DNA from: an uncultured Muribaculaceae bacterium
GTDB lineage: Bacteria > Bacteroidota > Bacteroidia > Bacteroidales > Muribaculaceae
Reading direction: 5' to 3'
Assembly: GCA_944321725.1 (NCBI GenBank)
Contig: CALUMI010000018.1
Span: forward strand, 1-45,627
Length of the DNA: 45,627 nucleotides
The translations under genes and the position numbers were made by a program. The notes beneath the pieces were generated by a model. It saw nothing but the letters and a program-made list of their open reading frames with translations. It was not told the DNA's origin and did no database searches. Position 1 is the first letter of the stretch, and every line of letters begins with the position of its first letter. Below, in pieces: positions 16,192 through 26,182 of the stretch.

Positions 16192-17952
16192 ATGAAAATA
16201 AAGAAACTCCTATTATTGTCAGTGTTTTTGTTGTCGATGCTCCCGCTATCGGGCGCTTCTTCTCCCATTAGGGAATTGCGAAGCATGTGGATAGCGACGG
16301 TGTGGCGTTTGGATTGGCCATCAACAGCCGGAACGGGGACATCCGTAGCCAACAGGCAAAAGCAAGAAATGACAGAATTGCTCGACCGTCTTGCCGAGTC
16401 AAACTACAATGCGGTGTGGTTTCAGGTGCGCTCGATGTGCGACGCGATGTATGAGTCGAAATATGAGCCTTGGTCGTCAAATCTGACAGGCACGCGTGGC
16501 GCGGCTCCTGCGTATGATCCGTTGAAATTTGTGGTGGAGGAGTGCCATAAGCGCGGAATGGAATGTCATGCTTGGATAAATCCATTCAGATTCTCGACGG
16601 GGACGGCTCACAACACGCCAAACGATCAGGCCATGCGGGAAAACGGCTGGCTCATTACGCATGAGAGTACTACGGTGATGAACCCGGCTTTGCCTGAGGT
16701 GAGGCAGCGTGTGGTGGATGTGTGCCGCGACATTCTTGAGAATTATGATATTGACGGAATAGTGTTTGACGATTATTTTTATGCCCCAAATATACCGGAA
16801 AATGAAACAGCGGAGGACTATGAGCAGTTTGTGGCGTCGGGCGCTCAGGATTTCGGCGATTGGCGGAGAGAGAACGTCAACACTGTGGTTAAGGCAGTAT
16901 ATGACATGGTGCAGGAGGTGAAACCGTATGCCAAATTCGGTATCGGTCCGCGCGGCATAGCGGCAACCGACCATGCTGTGGCTGACAAATACGGTGTGCC
17001 ACGCTGTCCTACAGGATCGGATTCGCAGTATGACCAGATATTTTGTGACCCGTTGGCGTGGTTGAGCGAGGGAACAATCGACTATATATCTCCCCAGATT
17101 TATTGGGCGCGTGGCTACAGCGCGGGTGATTTCAGCCTGCTGTGTCCGTGGTGGTCGCAGGTGGCCGACAAGTTCGGGCGTCATTGCTATGTGTCGCACT
17201 CCTTGGAGTATTTCAAAAACGGGGCTCATTCGCCTTCCTCGCGTGAGAAGACATTTGATGGGATGGCTGCGCAGGTGCAGATGAACCGCGATGAGTCGTT
17301 GAACGACGCTCCGGGTTGTGTGTTTTATTCCTACTCGTGCGTCGATGGAGAGCCTGAGGCAGAGAAAGAAAACGGAGTTGATTTTTTCACTTATATGAAA
17401 GAGCATAAATTCCAAAACAAGGCGTTGACCCCATGCATCTCATGGAAAGAGGCTCCGGAGCAGGGCAAGGTGACGAATTTGCGTGCCGTTGACGGCGTTT
17501 TGGAGTGGGATGCGGCAGAGAATGTGCGCTATGCGGTGTATCTTTTGCCGGAAGGCTCATCGCACGACGGCAGGCAGTTGGGATTTGCGGAAAATTTGAA
17601 AGCGCATCTATATGAGAACAGATTTGAGTTGCCTGCCGGTTATGAGAAGTGTGAGGCGGCTGTGGCTATCGTGGACCGTTACGGCAACCGTTATGATCCT
17701 GAGTGGATTTCTGTAGAAGGAGAGCAAGGCGGCATAGACGCGGTTGGCGATGAGGTGTTTTCTATTGCGATGAGCGGCAGAGTGGCTGTGTTCTCGTCTG
17801 TGGCAGAAACGGTTACGGTTTATGATTCGGCCGGAAAACAAATATTGTCGCGAAGCGGTTGCACCAGTGTTGATTTGAGTGGGGTGCAGGGAGTGGTATT
17901 TCTGCAAATAAGTGCAGGAGGGAAAACTTTTGTGCGCAAACTTGTCCTGTAA
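16192..17952 (+). CDS. GHL10 (DUF187) family glycoside hydrolase, type IX secreted
   Basis: 586 residues. A signal peptide (about 1-22, ending SGAS) precedes a TIM-barrel GHL10 domain (about 26-400). Conserved pieces are RSMWIATVWRLDWP, FQVRSMCDAMYESKYEPWS, CHAWINPFRF and the beta-strand 4 motif DIDGIVFDDYFY with Asp193 and Asp194. A fibronectin-like stretch (about 410-510) follows, and the last ~75 residues form a type IX sorting-like domain (VTVYDSAGKQILSRSG, then VVFLQISAGGKTFVRKLVL). E. coli DigH, a member of this superfamily, cleaves denuded peptidoglycan strands; other members are uncharacterised. It is a paralogue of the 900-residue protein at 26183 and lies just upstream of susC, so it probably acts on the same glycan. 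Confidence 0.9.
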   Translation: MKIKKLLLLSVFLLSMLPLSGASSPIRELRSMWIATVWRLDWPSTAGTGTSVANRQKQEMTELLDRLAESNYNAVWFQVRSMCDAMYESKYEPWSSNLTGTRGAAPAYDPLKFVVEECHKRGMECHAWINPFRFSTGTAHNTPNDQAMRENGWLITHESTTVMNPALPEVRQRVVDVCRDILENYDIDGIVFDDYFYAPNIPENETAEDYEQFVASGAQDFGDWRRENVNTVVKAVYDMVQEVKPYAKFGIGPRGIAATDHAVADKYGVPRCPTGSDSQYDQIFCDPLAWLSEGTIDYISPQIYWARGYSAGDFSLLCPWWSQVADKFGRHCYVSHSLEYFKNGAHSPSSREKTFDGMAAQVQMNRDESLNDAPGCVFYSYSCVDGEPEAEKENGVDFFTYMKEHKFQNKALTPCISWKEAPEQGKVTNLRAVDGVLEWDAAENVRYAVYLLPEGSSHDGRQLGFAENLKAHLYENRFELPAGYEKCEAAVAIVDRYGNRYDPEWISVEGEQGGIDAVGDEVFSIAMSGRVAVFSSVAETVTVYDSAGKQILSRSGCTSVDLSGVQGVVFLQISAGGKTFVRKLVL

Positions 17953-18055
17953 GAGACAGTTTTTAATAAAAGTGAAAATAAATGGTTAATCATTAAAATT
18001 ACAAAGCCGGGTTAAAATTCTTTTCATAAATGCTTTTTATTTAGAAAAAGAATGG

Positions 18056-18273
18056 TAGCTTTGTGCTTAAACACGCGTGCATAAAGCTTTTTCGTGAGGC
18101 CGGCGATGAGGAAAACCTGTGATTGATTTAACTGTTTGCGTTGATTTTTCGCTGTATGCTTGCGAATAAGAAATATGCTGGTGTTAATTTTAACAAGTTT
18201 GTGATTAAAGAATATTAATACAAACCTAACAAGGAACGAGAAAATATAAATATAAAACAAACAAAAAGTAATT
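18056..18273 (+). promoter_or_regulatory. susC -7 box and ~200-nt untranslated leader
   Basis: TAGCTTTG at 18056-18063 matches TAnnTTTG. Transcription from there gives a leader of about 200 nt before the ATG at 18274, with GTGCTTAAACAC as a possible hairpin at its start. Nothing protein-coding is visible in 17953-18273. Long leaders are common ahead of susC genes and are often sites of post-transcriptional control. Confidence 0.55.
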
Positions 18274-21200
18274 ATGAGAAAACAGCTATTGCTACTGTTA
18301 TTTTCCTTGTTTGCGGTTGTGGGTTACGCCCGCACCGTTACGGGCGTGGTTACTTCTGAAGCCGACAAGCAGCCGGTGATAGGCGCTACAGTCATGGTTC
18401 AGGGGTCTTCAACCGGAACGGCCACCGATTTCGATGGAAAATATACAATTAACGCGGGGGATAATGATGTCCTCGTTATTAGTTATGTCGGCATGACTAC
18501 GGCTAATGTGAAGGTCAACGGTCGCGATGTGATTAATGTTGAGTTGAAAGAGAACGCCCAAGTGCTCGACGAAGTTGTTGTGACGGCAATGGGTCAGACG
18601 CAGGAAAAGAAGAAACTTAACTATGCGGTTCAGTCGCTTGGCTCAGATGACATTACAGCTGGACAGACTGTGAACTTCGCTAATAGCTTGCAGGGAAAAG
18701 TTGCGGGCTTGCAAGTGTCGCAAGGCGGTAGTTCTCCTAACGCTTCTTCTCAAGTGATAATTCGTGCCATTTCGTCAATTAACAATTCTCAGAGTAACGA
18801 GCCGTTGATAATTATTGATGGAATGGCGGTGAGAGGTGCCGGTACAAGCCTTGGCGATTTAAATGCCAACGACATAGAGAATATGAGCGTGCTGAAAGGT
18901 GCCGCCGCTTCCGCCCTTTACGGACAGGAAGCAGCCAATGGCGTTATAATGATTACCACAAAGAAAGGTAAAGTAGGGCAAGTAGAGGTGAAAGCCACTG
19001 GGAGTTGGGAATTCTCCAATGCGTTGCGTACTCCTGCAATCCAAAATCAATTTATAGGAGGTTCGCAAGGGTTTTACCAACAAAACGCTGTTGGTGGTTG
19101 GGGCTCTTACTTGACTTCTAAGGATCATGTTTATGATAATGTCGGAGGATTCCTCGGTACAGGCTTTTTACAAAAATATGATATGTCGGTTTCGGGTGGT
19201 AGTGAAAAGTTTAATGGGTATGCTTCTGCAAGTTATATGAACAATGAAGGTATTGTCCCGAATGACTATAAAAATCGATTGAATGTCTTTTTGAAAGGAG
19301 AATATAAGCCTTCTGAACAAGTGACTATTTCAATGTCGACTAATTTTATCAATAGCAAGAGCCGTTCATTCGGTTATAATATGTCTACAGTATATACATG
19401 GCCTATTAATAAAGATATGTCGGATTATGTAACAGTGGAAGGCCGTCCAAATTGGAGCAACCGTTATGATAATTGGGACGCTCTTACCGATGAGGAAAAA
19501 ATATCGGCAACGGTTTCTCCTTATTTTGGGCGTTATATGGATGATGGGCAAGCGGAATCCACTCGTATAATTCTTAACGGACAAATAAGTTATGAGCCTA
19601 TAAAGAATTTGGTGTTTACCGGCAAACTTGCATACGATAAGACCAACTCTTCTTCTGAATCTACAGCTGTTCCACGTTTTGTGTCGAGTGATTTCAAAGA
19701 TCCTAACAGTTCGGCACTTGCAGATTACGGTTATAAATTCGGCTCTTATGTAATTAATCCTTCAAGTGCAGACCAATTCACTGCACAATTGCTTGGTACA
19801 TATAATATTACATTTGCCGATGATTATACTCTGAATGTGCTTGCCGGTGTTGAATATAAAGAAACCTCAGGGGTTGATGTGCAGTTGGGTGGTCAACATT
19901 TCGAACTTGCGGATTTCTATAGTTTTATGAATACAGATCTTGGGTTGATAACCACATTGAGCTCTTCTGATTATAGGACATACGTGTCAAGGTACAATCA
20001 GAATAAATTTGGTTATTTTGGTGAATTGAGATTTGATTATAAAGGTATTGCTCAAGTGTCGGCGACAGCTCGTTATGATGGCTCTTCTACATTGAAACAA
20101 TTTGGAGCGACATATTTTTACCCGTCAGTAACAGGCGGTTTGATTTTCTCTGAATTATTCAAGCTGCAGAATGATTGGTTTTCTTATGGTAAAGTTAGAG
20201 GAAACTGGGCAAAAGTTGGTAAGGATGGTCCTCGTTATCGTGCGCTTCCGAGTTATAAGAATTGGAGTACGTTCCCTGATGGCGGCTGGGGCATAGATGC
20301 AACAACCGCGGTGGCTCAGAATCTGGAGCCGGAAATGACGAGTTCGTGGGAAATAGGAGCCGATTTGCGTTTCTTCGACTCTCGTACGCGATTGGATGTG
20401 GCTTATTATTCTACCACTGTCGATAATCAAATTGTTCAAGTGCGTGTATCGCCTTCTTCAGGAACTATTTTGCAGACCCGTAATGAGGGAGCTATCGAGA
20501 ATAGAGGTGTTGAAATTACATTTGCACAGGATATTCTTCGTATGAAAGATTTTGATTGGACAGTTACAGCCAATTTCTCGCTGAATAGAGGTGAGGTTAA
20601 ATCATTGCCTTCTGATGTGTCAGAGATACAGGGAACTCAGTATAGTGATGTCTATACGAGCGCATATCTTGGAGGGTCTACTACAGCTCTTACCGGCCGG
20701 GACTATGAGCGTACACCTGACGGACAGATTATCGTTGATGAAAACGGCTATCCTGTAATTAGTCCGCAGAAATCGTTGCTGATAGGTAATCGTGAGCCGG
20801 ATTTCCTTTTGGGTATAGGTTCTACTTTCCGTTGGAAAGACCTTACGGTATCATTCTTGTTTGATGGACGTTGCGGAGGAGATGTTTATAATGCAACACG
20901 GCGTGGATTGGTTAGTGCCGGAATGGATAATCTCTTGACCAAATATCGCAATCATCAAGTTTTGGTTAAGGGCGTCGTTCAACAGCCTGACGGTTCATAT
21001 GTTCCAAATACCACGCCTGTGATATTTGATAATAACTTCGTGACGAATTACTATCATGCAGTGTCTACTAATTTTATAGAGGATGGCTCCTATATCCGTT
21101 TGAGCTATTTGACATTGGCTTATGACTTCTCTAAATTTTTGAAGAGTGGATGTCCGATAAAAGGTTTGAAATTATCGGCAACAGGGCGTAACTTATTCTT

Positions 21201-21333
21201 GTTGAGTAAATACACCGGTTCTGATCCGCAGATTCTTGCGGGAACAGGAGGCGGTACAGGTTCGGCAGGTATTGATAATTACGGAGTGCCGACTACTCGC
21301 AGTTTCAATTTCACACTTAGTGCAACATTTTAA
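18274..21333 (+). CDS. SusC/RagA family TonB-dependent outer-membrane transporter
   Basis: 1019 residues. Signal peptide (about 1-19), then a carboxypeptidase-D-like domain (TGVVTSEADKQPVIGATVMV, about 23-95), the TonB-interacting region DEVVVTAMGQTQEKKK, the plug domain with LQGKVAGLQVSQGG, LIIIDGMAV and SALYGQEAANGVIMITTKKG, and a 22-strand barrel ending in aromatic FNFTLSATF. It imports oligomers captured by its SusD lid, powered by TonB. The 5' part of the gene has higher GC than the barrel part, as often seen where the barrel diversifies. susD follows after 14 nt. The ligand is unknown; the neighbouring GHL10 enzymes imply a glycan. Confidence 0.96.
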   Translation: MRKQLLLLLFSLFAVVGYARTVTGVVTSEADKQPVIGATVMVQGSSTGTATDFDGKYTINAGDNDVLVISYVGMTTANVKVNGRDVINVELKENAQVLDEVVVTAMGQTQEKKKLNYAVQSLGSDDITAGQTVNFANSLQGKVAGLQVSQGGSSPNASSQVIIRAISSINNSQSNEPLIIIDGMAVRGAGTSLGDLNANDIENMSVLKGAAASALYGQEAANGVIMITTKKGKVGQVEVKATGSWEFSNALRTPAIQNQFIGGSQGFYQQNAVGGWGSYLTSKDHVYDNVGGFLGTGFLQKYDMSVSGGSEKFNGYASASYMNNEGIVPNDYKNRLNVFLKGEYKPSEQVTISMSTNFINSKSRSFGYNMSTVYTWPINKDMSDYVTVEGRPNWSNRYDNWDALTDEEKISATVSPYFGRYMDDGQAESTRIILNGQISYEPIKNLVFTGKLAYDKTNSSSESTAVPRFVSSDFKDPNSSALADYGYKFGSYVINPSSADQFTAQLLGTYNITFADDYTLNVLAGVEYKETSGVDVQLGGQHFELADFYSFMNTDLGLITTLSSSDYRTYVSRYNQNKFGYFGELRFDYKGIAQVSATARYDGSSTLKQFGATYFYPSVTGGLIFSELFKLQNDWFSYGKVRGNWAKVGKDGPRYRALPSYKNWSTFPDGGWGIDATTAVAQNLEPEMTSSWEIGADLRFFDSRTRLDVAYYSTTVDNQIVQVRVSPSSGTILQTRNEGAIENRGVEITFAQDILRMKDFDWTVTANFSLNRGEVKSLPSDVSEIQGTQYSDVYTSAYLGGSTTALTGRDYERTPDGQIIVDENGYPVISPQKSLLIGNREPDFLLGIGSTFRWKDLTVSFLFDGRCGGDVYNATRRGLVSAGMDNLLTKYRNHQVLVKGVVQQPDGSYVPNTTPVIFDNNFVTNYYHAVSTNFIEDGSYIRLSYLTLAYDFSKFLKSGCPIKGLKLSATGRNLFLLSKYTGSDPQILAGTGGGTGSAGIDNYGVPTTRSFNFTLSATF

Positions 21334-21347
21334 AAAGAAGAAAAGAT

Positions 21348-23258
21348 ATGAATAAGTTGAAATATATAGCATTGTCATTGCTACTCGGTATAGCCGGAAC
21401 AAGTTGTGAAGATATACTCGACGACAATGTTAATCCGGATGCCGCACCGGGAGTGTCGGCCGAATTGGGTTTGCCGGTAGTGGTTTATTATGCGGCACAA
21501 ACCAATTATGACCATGCAGAGTATAATGTTTATTTGTCGCAATGTTTGACCACAACGAGTAAATCATCGACAAGTGCTTATGCCTATAAAGGTGGTTGGC
21601 AATTTCTTACAATGAACCGTCATCCACAGTGGCGTCGTCATTTCTATGACATTGGTGCTAATGTTAATGAGTTGCTGAAGAATGCCGAAGCTTTGAACTC
21701 TCCAAATTATGCGTTTATAGCGCGCGCGATTCGTTTGATGTCGATGCAGCTTACAACTGATGCATTTGGTGACATGCCACGTTCCAATGCTTATTTGTCG
21801 AATTCACCGACTTATGATACCCAAGCTAGTATTTATGCATGGATGCTTCAGGAGGCTGATGATTTGATTAACGGATATAATAATGGAGCATTCGATTCGG
21901 AATCAAATCAGGAAATTACACAGGCAATAGATCGTATATATGCCGGTAATTTGGAAAAATGGTGTGGTTTGGTATATGCCATTAAAGCGCGTATTCTTCT
22001 TCGTAATATACCTAATATCGATACTTCTGCCTCTACTCTTAACTCTATTATAGCTGCAGCTGACAAGGCTATCGAAATTTGGCAAAAAGATCCTATGTAC
22101 GGCACATTCTTTGGTAGTGAGCCTCGTTATAATTTCCCGGGCGGAACAGAGCAGCAAAATAGTCCTTGGAGTGATGCGCAGCCTAAAATTAATGGGTGGG
22201 AATCTCGTGAAAATCTGCTGACGGACGCGCTGCCGTCAAAATTCTTCATGGAGAATTGTTTAGGCGTATTCAATGCGAATCTTGGTACGGCTGGTTCATT
22301 CGTGAATGGACGTGGATATGCTGATGACCCTCGTGCCTCGTTGCTTTTTGAACCTCGTGAGGGTCCGACATCTTCTACGGACTCAAATCCTGTTTATAAA
22401 TTGCGCTGGTTGGAAAACAACATAGGCTCTGGAACCTCTTACATTCAAGCCAACTATCCTAATATGTATGCCGGTGCCTATGCGAACTCTACTACAGCTT
22501 ATGTCCCGTTATTTACAATGGAAGAGTTGTATTTTATTAAGGCAGAAGCGAATTATTGGCTCGGCCAAAAAGTTGAGGCTTGCAATTTGGCCAAGGAGGC
22601 AACGCGTTATAATATTCAGCGCCATTTGGAGGCGTTCCAACAAAAATATCCTGATGTAATGTATCCCGGTCAGATGGGTTCCAATGGTTGGCAGCGCATT
22701 GACCCAAGAGAGCTTAATCCTACAACTATTGCAAGCTATGAGAAATCTCAAGTTAGATGGGAAAATATTGTCAATGCGTTCCTTGACAATGTCGACCAGC
22801 CTGCCGGTGACCCAATTATGCCTGTATATGCGGTTACCAATGCCTCTACTCCGGGAAATCATCATTGGTTTTTCAATCCTGCTGAATTTTCGTTGAGCGA
22901 TTTGATGATTCAGAAATATATAGCAATGTATATGCAGCCTGAGCAGTGGACAGATTTGCGCCGTTATCACTATAGCAATGAGCGTAATGGCTATGGAATT
23001 GGTGATAATAATGAGATTATATATCCCGGGTTGCGCCGTCCGTACAATTTGTATGCTCCATATTGGATTGACGGTTTGAGTGATGTCGAGAAAGAGAATA
23101 CTTGGGTTCAGCGACTTAATTACGACCCTGAAACAGAGGAAAAGTATAATCGTGCTGAACTTGAAAGACTTGGCGCTTACAGAAATTATCTTTGGCTTCG
23201 CGAGCCTATGATTTGGAGCAAAGCAAAAGGTGAGCAGCCATCGTTGACAGAGGATTAA
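21348..23258 (+). CDS. SusD/RagB-like nutrient-binding outer-membrane lipoprotein
   Basis: 636 residues, longer than classical SusD and closer to the SusD-like_2 group. Lipobox GIAGTSC with Cys20, followed by EDILDDN, an acidic surface-export signal. Helical TPR-like segments include FIARAIRLMSMQLTTDAFGDMP and WCGLVYAIKARILLRNIPN, typical of the family, with the substrate-contacting half rich in Tyr/Trp (YYAAQTNYDHAEYNVYLSQ, HHWFFNP). It forms the lid over the SusC barrel. It is translated 14 nt after susC and followed after 23 nt by another lipoprotein. Confidence 0.95.
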   Translation: MNKLKYIALSLLLGIAGTSCEDILDDNVNPDAAPGVSAELGLPVVVYYAAQTNYDHAEYNVYLSQCLTTTSKSSTSAYAYKGGWQFLTMNRHPQWRRHFYDIGANVNELLKNAEALNSPNYAFIARAIRLMSMQLTTDAFGDMPRSNAYLSNSPTYDTQASIYAWMLQEADDLINGYNNGAFDSESNQEITQAIDRIYAGNLEKWCGLVYAIKARILLRNIPNIDTSASTLNSIIAAADKAIEIWQKDPMYGTFFGSEPRYNFPGGTEQQNSPWSDAQPKINGWESRENLLTDALPSKFFMENCLGVFNANLGTAGSFVNGRGYADDPRASLLFEPREGPTSSTDSNPVYKLRWLENNIGSGTSYIQANYPNMYAGAYANSTTAYVPLFTMEELYFIKAEANYWLGQKVEACNLAKEATRYNIQRHLEAFQQKYPDVMYPGQMGSNGWQRIDPRELNPTTIASYEKSQVRWENIVNAFLDNVDQPAGDPIMPVYAVTNASTPGNHHWFFNPAEFSLSDLMIQKYIAMYMQPEQWTDLRRYHYSNERNGYGIGDNNEIIYPGLRRPYNLYAPYWIDGLSDVEKENTWVQRLNYDPETEEKYNRAELERLGAYRNYLWLREPMIWSKAKGEQPSLTED

Positions 23259-23281
23259 ACAATAAAGAAAATTAAAGAATT

Positions 23282-24370
23282 ATGAAATTACAATATAAAA
23301 TAGGCAGTATAGCAGCCGCATTAGCGTTGATGACATCCTGCTCCATGCATGATCCCTATGGTGATATTATGGAAGCCGGCCCATCGTTGCCTACTGTATC
23401 GTGGGAGCTTGAGAGCACTGTAGTTAATGCCGGTGACAGTGTGGCTTTTAAAGGAAAATATTATACTGACGCAGACCATACACCTGATCATTCGGAAGTG
23501 TTTGCGTTGGTATCACAGTCTGAATCTGCTGCGGTGACATTGAAGTTGACAAGTTCTTATGCTTATACGCAGACAGTAACGAGCTCTGACACTATACGTA
23601 TGTCGCAGTTGGTTGCCTCTTATCCGCATTCAATGGCTACGTGGAACGGACATGAGTTTGAGGTGAATGTTAAGTTCCCTACATCTCAGACTCTGAAAAC
23701 ATTGTCATGGAGCAATATCTCAGAATGGGATCAGACGGCAGAGGAGCGGTTTAATTCATATTATCCGGAAACTTTCAAGTCGGATTTCTTGAATACTGTA
23801 ATAACAACTCTTACGCAAGACAGTACTTATTATAATGATTTGCGTCATGTGTATGTGAATTATGAATTTACTCTTGATCAAATTAACAGTGTAATAAGTA
23901 AATATCCGTCATTGAACGCCAATGGCGAGTTGAGCCAACTGTTGCTTACTGACACAGGAGAAAAGAGTGATATATGGCCGGCTGATATAGATGATTCGGA
24001 AGAGAATATAGTCGGTAAATATTATATAGAGCAGGTTGACGGAGTGGGAGTATATCGTGAGGTGCCTGTTGACTATGTGGCTCCTGAAGGAGTTCAGCTA
24101 TATGATGTTTATGGGACTTCCCCGTGGCTGTTCTGCCGTTATGACGATAATGTGGGTGGCACAGTTACTACTGTACGCGCTAATTATATGCCGGTATTTA
24201 AGGATTTGATTTCATTGATTCCGTTTGAGGACTGGATTTATGATTCAGCAGAGGGAGTATATACGGTTGTATTCTCGCGCAGCTATTCTTTGGGCGTGAC
24301 ATTCAGGGTAGTCGATACTGATGGTAATGTCGGTTACACTACAGATCCGATGACAGTAACCCTTAATTAA
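23282..24370 (+). CDS. hypothetical surface lipoprotein of the Sus locus
   Basis: 362 residues. Lipobox LALMTSC with Cys20, followed by SMHDPYGD with acidic residues, consistent with surface exposure. The mature protein is predicted mainly beta, with a fold repeat at about residues 38-140 (SWELESTVVNAGDSVAFKGK) that resembles an immunoglobulin-like domain and a second beta-rich half ending in VTFRVVDTDGNVGYTTDP. I do not recognise a named family. Its place directly after susD is that of SusE/SusF-type glycan-binding lipoproteins, which is the best functional guess; similarity to those is not evident. Confidence 0.8.
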   Translation: MKLQYKIGSIAAALALMTSCSMHDPYGDIMEAGPSLPTVSWELESTVVNAGDSVAFKGKYYTDADHTPDHSEVFALVSQSESAAVTLKLTSSYAYTQTVTSSDTIRMSQLVASYPHSMATWNGHEFEVNVKFPTSQTLKTLSWSNISEWDQTAEERFNSYYPETFKSDFLNTVITTLTQDSTYYNDLRHVYVNYEFTLDQINSVISKYPSLNANGELSQLLLTDTGEKSDIWPADIDDSEENIVGKYYIEQVDGVGVYREVPVDYVAPEGVQLYDVYGTSPWLFCRYDDNVGGTVTTVRANYMPVFKDLISLIPFEDWIYDSAEGVYTVVFSRSYSLGVTFRVVDTDGNVGYTTDPMTVTLN

Positions 24371-24383
24371 AAAGAGAACAGAA

Positions 24384-26096
24384 ATGAAAAATCTATTGAA
24401 AAATATAAGTTTTATAGGGGCGTTGATGGTGATATTCGCTTCGTGTACAGAGGCAGATCCTGATTATACGACATTTTCTTCGAAGGATGTGGATTTCACC
24501 TATGCGGTAGCCCCAAATGCTGAGGGCAAAATAGAATATGCTCTTGATTATTATGTGGTATCCACCATACAGTTTACCAATACATCCGCAAAGCAGGGAA
24601 GTGTGACTTGGGATTTCGGTGACGGTACTACATCGAATGAGGAAAATCCTCAGCATAAATATGATGAAGCGGGCAATTATAATGTTAAGTTGACAATTGA
24701 GGGCGTAGGCTCACGCACCTATCCTTTGATGATTTATGATATCGCTCCTGTTTTGTCTATTAAAGAGGACGAAAGTGTGGATGTCATAACTATTAATGAT
24801 GTGGCTGTTGATTTCGATATATTTTTGCCTAATCCTGATAATAAGAGAGTGCGCTATGACTGGACATTTCCGGAGGGGACAATGACAGAAGACGGCACAG
24901 AAATCAGGGAGTTTACAGGCTATGCCGATGAAAATGGCAATGTGGAGTACCCCGGTAAGTTGAAATTCCGCAATATTGGTTCACAGCAAATCACGCTTCA
25001 AACTGTGTTTGATCTTGATGGTGAGAATCGCCGGTTGGAAGATTCATATGTGAATGTGCAAGTTGGTGCAAATGCAGAGTATAAAACAATATACTATGCG
25101 GCACTTGATGGAAATGTGAAAGCTTATAAGCTGATTCCGGAAGGAGCGCTTCCCGAAGGGTCTAAAAATTTGCCTTTTGATATGGGAGTGCGCAGCGGCA
25201 GCATGCCATTCAATCTTGTATATGCTGAGTATCCTAATGCCGACGGTGTAAACGAAGGTTGGATTTATATTCTGGATGCTGGAAAGCAATATACATATAT
25301 CGATGACGCCAATGGAGTTAATGGTGACGGCATGATTAATGTAATGAAAGTTGATGGTACTCAAGCCAATGTGTTTGTGACAAATGTCGGTCAGGCGGCA
25401 TTTGACGACCCGTTCTATGGTGCTGTGGAAGATGATAATTTGATTTATACGAATAGAAACTTAGGTGTAAGGCGTATGGCTTTGAATCTGCGCAGTCAAG
25501 TAGAGCCTAATAATTATTGGGTTCAAAATGAGTGGTTGGGGTATTATAACAATGGAATAAGTTATGGCTCTATAAACACATCAATCTACAAAGATGCGAG
25601 TGGCACGTATTGGTTGGGAAAATGCTACAACGGTAATGGCATTCTCCGTTTTAAATCAAGCGACATCAATGATTTAAGCAAAGTACCGGACGAGATAGTG
25701 CTTAATGGCGTAAAGTTGAAAGCGTTTACGCTCGATGAAGACCGCGGCAATCTTTATGTATGGGTATGGACTTCCGGCAGCGGTGGATTTTATGTATTCC
25801 CCATACCGGCTACAGGCTCTACGATAACAATCAGTAATGCGACAGATAAAGAATTGATGAATGCTGATCCCATTAATGCTACTGCTGATGAGGGCGTTTA
25901 TTGTACGCAGTTTGCTGTTGATCCGGAAACCGGATATGTGTATTTTGGATTTAACAAAATGTCAGGCGACACTTCGAATTATTCTACCGGATTGAAATAT
26001 TATGATCCAGAGTCCGGCACTGTGTCGAGTGTTGATGTAGTTACAGATAAAATACTTGGTGTAGCTATCAACAATAATAAATCGAAGCTGTTTTAG
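24384..26096 (+). CDS. PKD-domain surface lipoprotein of the Sus locus
   Basis: 570 residues. Lipobox VIFASC with Cys21, then TEADPDY (acidic, surface type). A clear PKD domain spans about residues 35-115 (VTWDFGDGTTSNEENPQH then YDEAGNYNVKLTI), followed by a second PKD-like domain to about 230 (DWTFPEGTM, GSQQITLQTVFD). From about 235 to the end, repeated blade-like strands (IYYAALDGNVKAYKL, GWIYILDAG, GTYWLGKCYNGNGILRF, VYFGFNKMSG) suggest a beta-propeller. Such proteins sit in the SusE/F slot of Sus loci and bind glycan at the cell surface. 14 nt after the previous gene; a hairpin terminator follows at 26123. Confidence 0.85.
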   Translation: MKNLLKNISFIGALMVIFASCTEADPDYTTFSSKDVDFTYAVAPNAEGKIEYALDYYVVSTIQFTNTSAKQGSVTWDFGDGTTSNEENPQHKYDEAGNYNVKLTIEGVGSRTYPLMIYDIAPVLSIKEDESVDVITINDVAVDFDIFLPNPDNKRVRYDWTFPEGTMTEDGTEIREFTGYADENGNVEYPGKLKFRNIGSQQITLQTVFDLDGENRRLEDSYVNVQVGANAEYKTIYYAALDGNVKAYKLIPEGALPEGSKNLPFDMGVRSGSMPFNLVYAEYPNADGVNEGWIYILDAGKQYTYIDDANGVNGDGMINVMKVDGTQANVFVTNVGQAAFDDPFYGAVEDDNLIYTNRNLGVRRMALNLRSQVEPNNYWVQNEWLGYYNNGISYGSINTSIYKDASGTYWLGKCYNGNGILRFKSSDINDLSKVPDEIVLNGVKLKAFTLDEDRGNLYVWVWTSGSGGFYVFPIPATGSTITISNATDKELMNADPINATADEGVYCTQFAVDPETGYVYFGFNKMSGDTSNYSTGLKYYDPESGTVSSVDVVTDKILGVAINNNKSKLF

Positions 26097-26122
26097 CAGT
26101 TTTTTGAGAGATTAGAAATGGA

Positions 26123-26160
26123 GGTGTGTCAAAAAGTAGTTAGTTTGACGCACCTTTATT
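26123..26160 (+). terminator. hairpin terminator after the four-gene Sus unit
   Basis: GGTGTGTCAAA (26123-26133) pairs with TTTGACGCACC (26144-26154), 11 bp with one G-U wobble and a 10-nt loop, followed by TTTATT. The short, interrupted T-tract suggests partial termination, so the GHL10 gene at 26183 may be expressed by read-through at a lower level. Confidence 0.65.
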
Positions 26161-26182
26161 ATAAAATACAGATTATAAAATT

